DNA of 64,000 nt from Williamsia sp. (GTDB lineage Bacteria > Actinomycetota > Actinomycetes > Mycobacteriales > Mycobacteriaceae). A program made the translations under genes and the position numbers. The stretch covers positions 44,338-108,337 of the forward strand of contig NZ_JAEMTF010000001.1 in NCBI RefSeq assembly GCF_016462415.1. Direction: 5' to 3'. The notes under the pieces are model-generated. The model worked only from the letters and a program-made list of their open reading frames with translations. It made no database searches and was not told the origin of the DNA. Shown here in pieces: positions 63,292-64,000 of the stretch; position 1 is the stretch's first letter; each line of letters opens with the position of its first letter.

Positions 63292-64000
63292 TCAGTGCGT
63301 CGGCGCGGCCTCGGGGTCGGAGCTGACGTGCCTGCGCGAGAGTTCACGCAGCGCGCGGAACACCCGCTTGGACGACTCCGCCCACGGCATCAGGATCGGG
63401 AACACGTGGAACATGCCGCGTTCCTCCATCGCGTAGACGGTCACCCCCGCGGTCTTCAGGGCATCGACGAACTGGCGGATGCCGTCGCGGAACATCTCGT
63501 CCTCGCCCCAGCAGACGAACGTCGGTGGGAACCATTCCGGATGCGGTTTCGCGTAGATGGCCGAGACGCGCTCGTCGTTGGGCTGTACGCCCTGCAGATA
63601 GGGGCTGACCGGCACGTTCCAGGGCAGGATGTCGTGCTGCGCGTTGGTGGTGATCGAGGGATGGTTGAGGTCGAGGTCGACCTCGGGCGAGAACAGCATC
63701 ACCGCCGCCGGCCGGGGCATGTCGTGGTCGTGCAGGTAGGACACCAGCGAGGTGGCCAGTCCGCCGCCGCCGGAATCGCCGGCCACCACGAGATGATCGG
63801 CATCGATCCCGCGCTCGAGCAGTCCTTCGTAGACGTCGGCCGCGTCGTGCACACCGGCCGGGAACGGGAACTCCGGGGCCATCCGGTAGTCGGCGATGAA
63901 GATCTCGTAGCCGGTGATCCGCACCAGCGACGCGGCGAACGCGGTGTACATGATCGGTGAGGTGCCGATGTACCCGCCGCCGTGCAGGTACAGCACGGTG
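63292..64000 (-). CDS. Alpha/beta-hydrolase esterase, 5' end beyond the window
   Basis: At least 236 residues of an HSL-type esterase. The first visible residues are the oxyanion motif 'YLHGGGYIGTSP', which normally lies about 80-100 residues into the protein, so the start is outside the window; the frame is open to base 64000. Nucleophile elbow 'VVAGDSGGGGLATSL', Asp near 'CWGEDEMFRDG', His in 'ERGMFHVFPILMPW'. Likely a cytosolic esterase or lipase of the Lip family. The GTG used by the ORF track at 63996 is only the first in-frame codon. Confidence 0.87.
   Translation of the reverse strand, partial: TVLYLHGGGYIGTSPIMYTAFAASLVRITGYEIFIADYRMAPEFPFPAGVHDAADVYEGLLERGIDADHLVVAGDSGGGGLATSLVSYLHDHDMPRPAAVMLFSPEVDLDLNHPSITTNAQHDILPWNVPVSPYLQGVQPNDERVSAIYAKPHPEWFPPTFVCWGEDEMFRDGIRQFVDALKTAGVTVYAMEERGMFHVFPILMPWAESSKRVFRALRELSRRHVSSDPEAAPTH

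Overview
The window is high-GC actinobacterial DNA, almost fully coding, with short intergenic gaps and many 1-4 base start/stop overlaps. Two MspA-type porins, a mycolic-acid-lineage UfaA1-type methyltransferase operon, a recC-recB-recD operon and a long block matching the Mycobacterium tuberculosis Rv1836c-Rv1854c order point to the Mycobacteriales. Gordonia or a close relative is the best guess. No insertion sequence, phage gene, CRISPR array, tRNA or rRNA was seen.

Layout. (1) 1-19.5 kb is the Rv1836c-Rv1854c-like block: membrane-anchored solute-binding protein, malate synthase G, a conserved protein often labelled 3-methyladenine glycosylase, two DUF21/CBS membrane proteins, guaB1, gnd1, a BlaR1-like M56 peptidase and BlaI. 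Then comes an intergenic small RNA with an iron-box promoter, a hotdog thioesterase, a DUF6986-type aldolase (extra relative to M. tuberculosis), ureABCFGD and ndh. (2) 19.6-27.2 kb: CGNR regulator with a divergent EamA exporter, GNAT acetyltransferase, an SRPBCC-epimerase fusion, the FAD oxidoreductase/DUF1365/UfaA1 lipid operon behind a SigK-like promoter, and a thioesterase. (3) 27.3-35.8 kb: recCBD. (4) 35.8-41.6 kb: PIG-L deacetylase, glutamate decarboxylase, HtpG, ammonium transporter. (5) 42-43.4 kb: two tandem MspA-family porins closed by a strong hairpin. (6) 43.5-51.9 kb: beta-propeller lipoprotein, an operon of VOC protein, FAD-linked oxidase and IlvX-like ThDP enzyme, two divergent acyl-CoA dehydrogenases, an esterase and a second VOC protein. 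(7) 52-64 kb: PPOX-fold protein, PucR regulator with a 25-bp perfect palindrome in front of a divergent FAD dehydrogenase, a sulfite-oxidase-like enzyme with its probable reductase, a UBP zinc-finger protein, an AraC-VOC-UvrA-like cassette, a secreted protein, an NtaA/DszA-family monooxygenase, a DUF202 protein and a truncated esterase.

How the genes fit together. The urease set lacks ureE, as in M. tuberculosis. The DUF6986 aldolase and malate synthase nearby would fit use of ureides, which give urea and glyoxylate; this is inference. The lipid operon matches Rv0449c-Rv0447c of the M. tuberculosis SigK regulon, but sigK/rskA are not beside it. The 44.6-50.6 kb cluster looks like catabolism of a 2-hydroxy or 2-keto acid feeding acyl-CoA oxidation.

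The most notable element is the short transcription unit at about 11546-11676: consensus-like promoter, overlapping IdeR/DtxR-type box and strong intrinsic terminator, in the same position and orientation as the iron-sparing sRNA MrsI (ncRv11846) of M. tuberculosis. Homology statements rest on recognising sequences and on remembered gene order; no database search was run.
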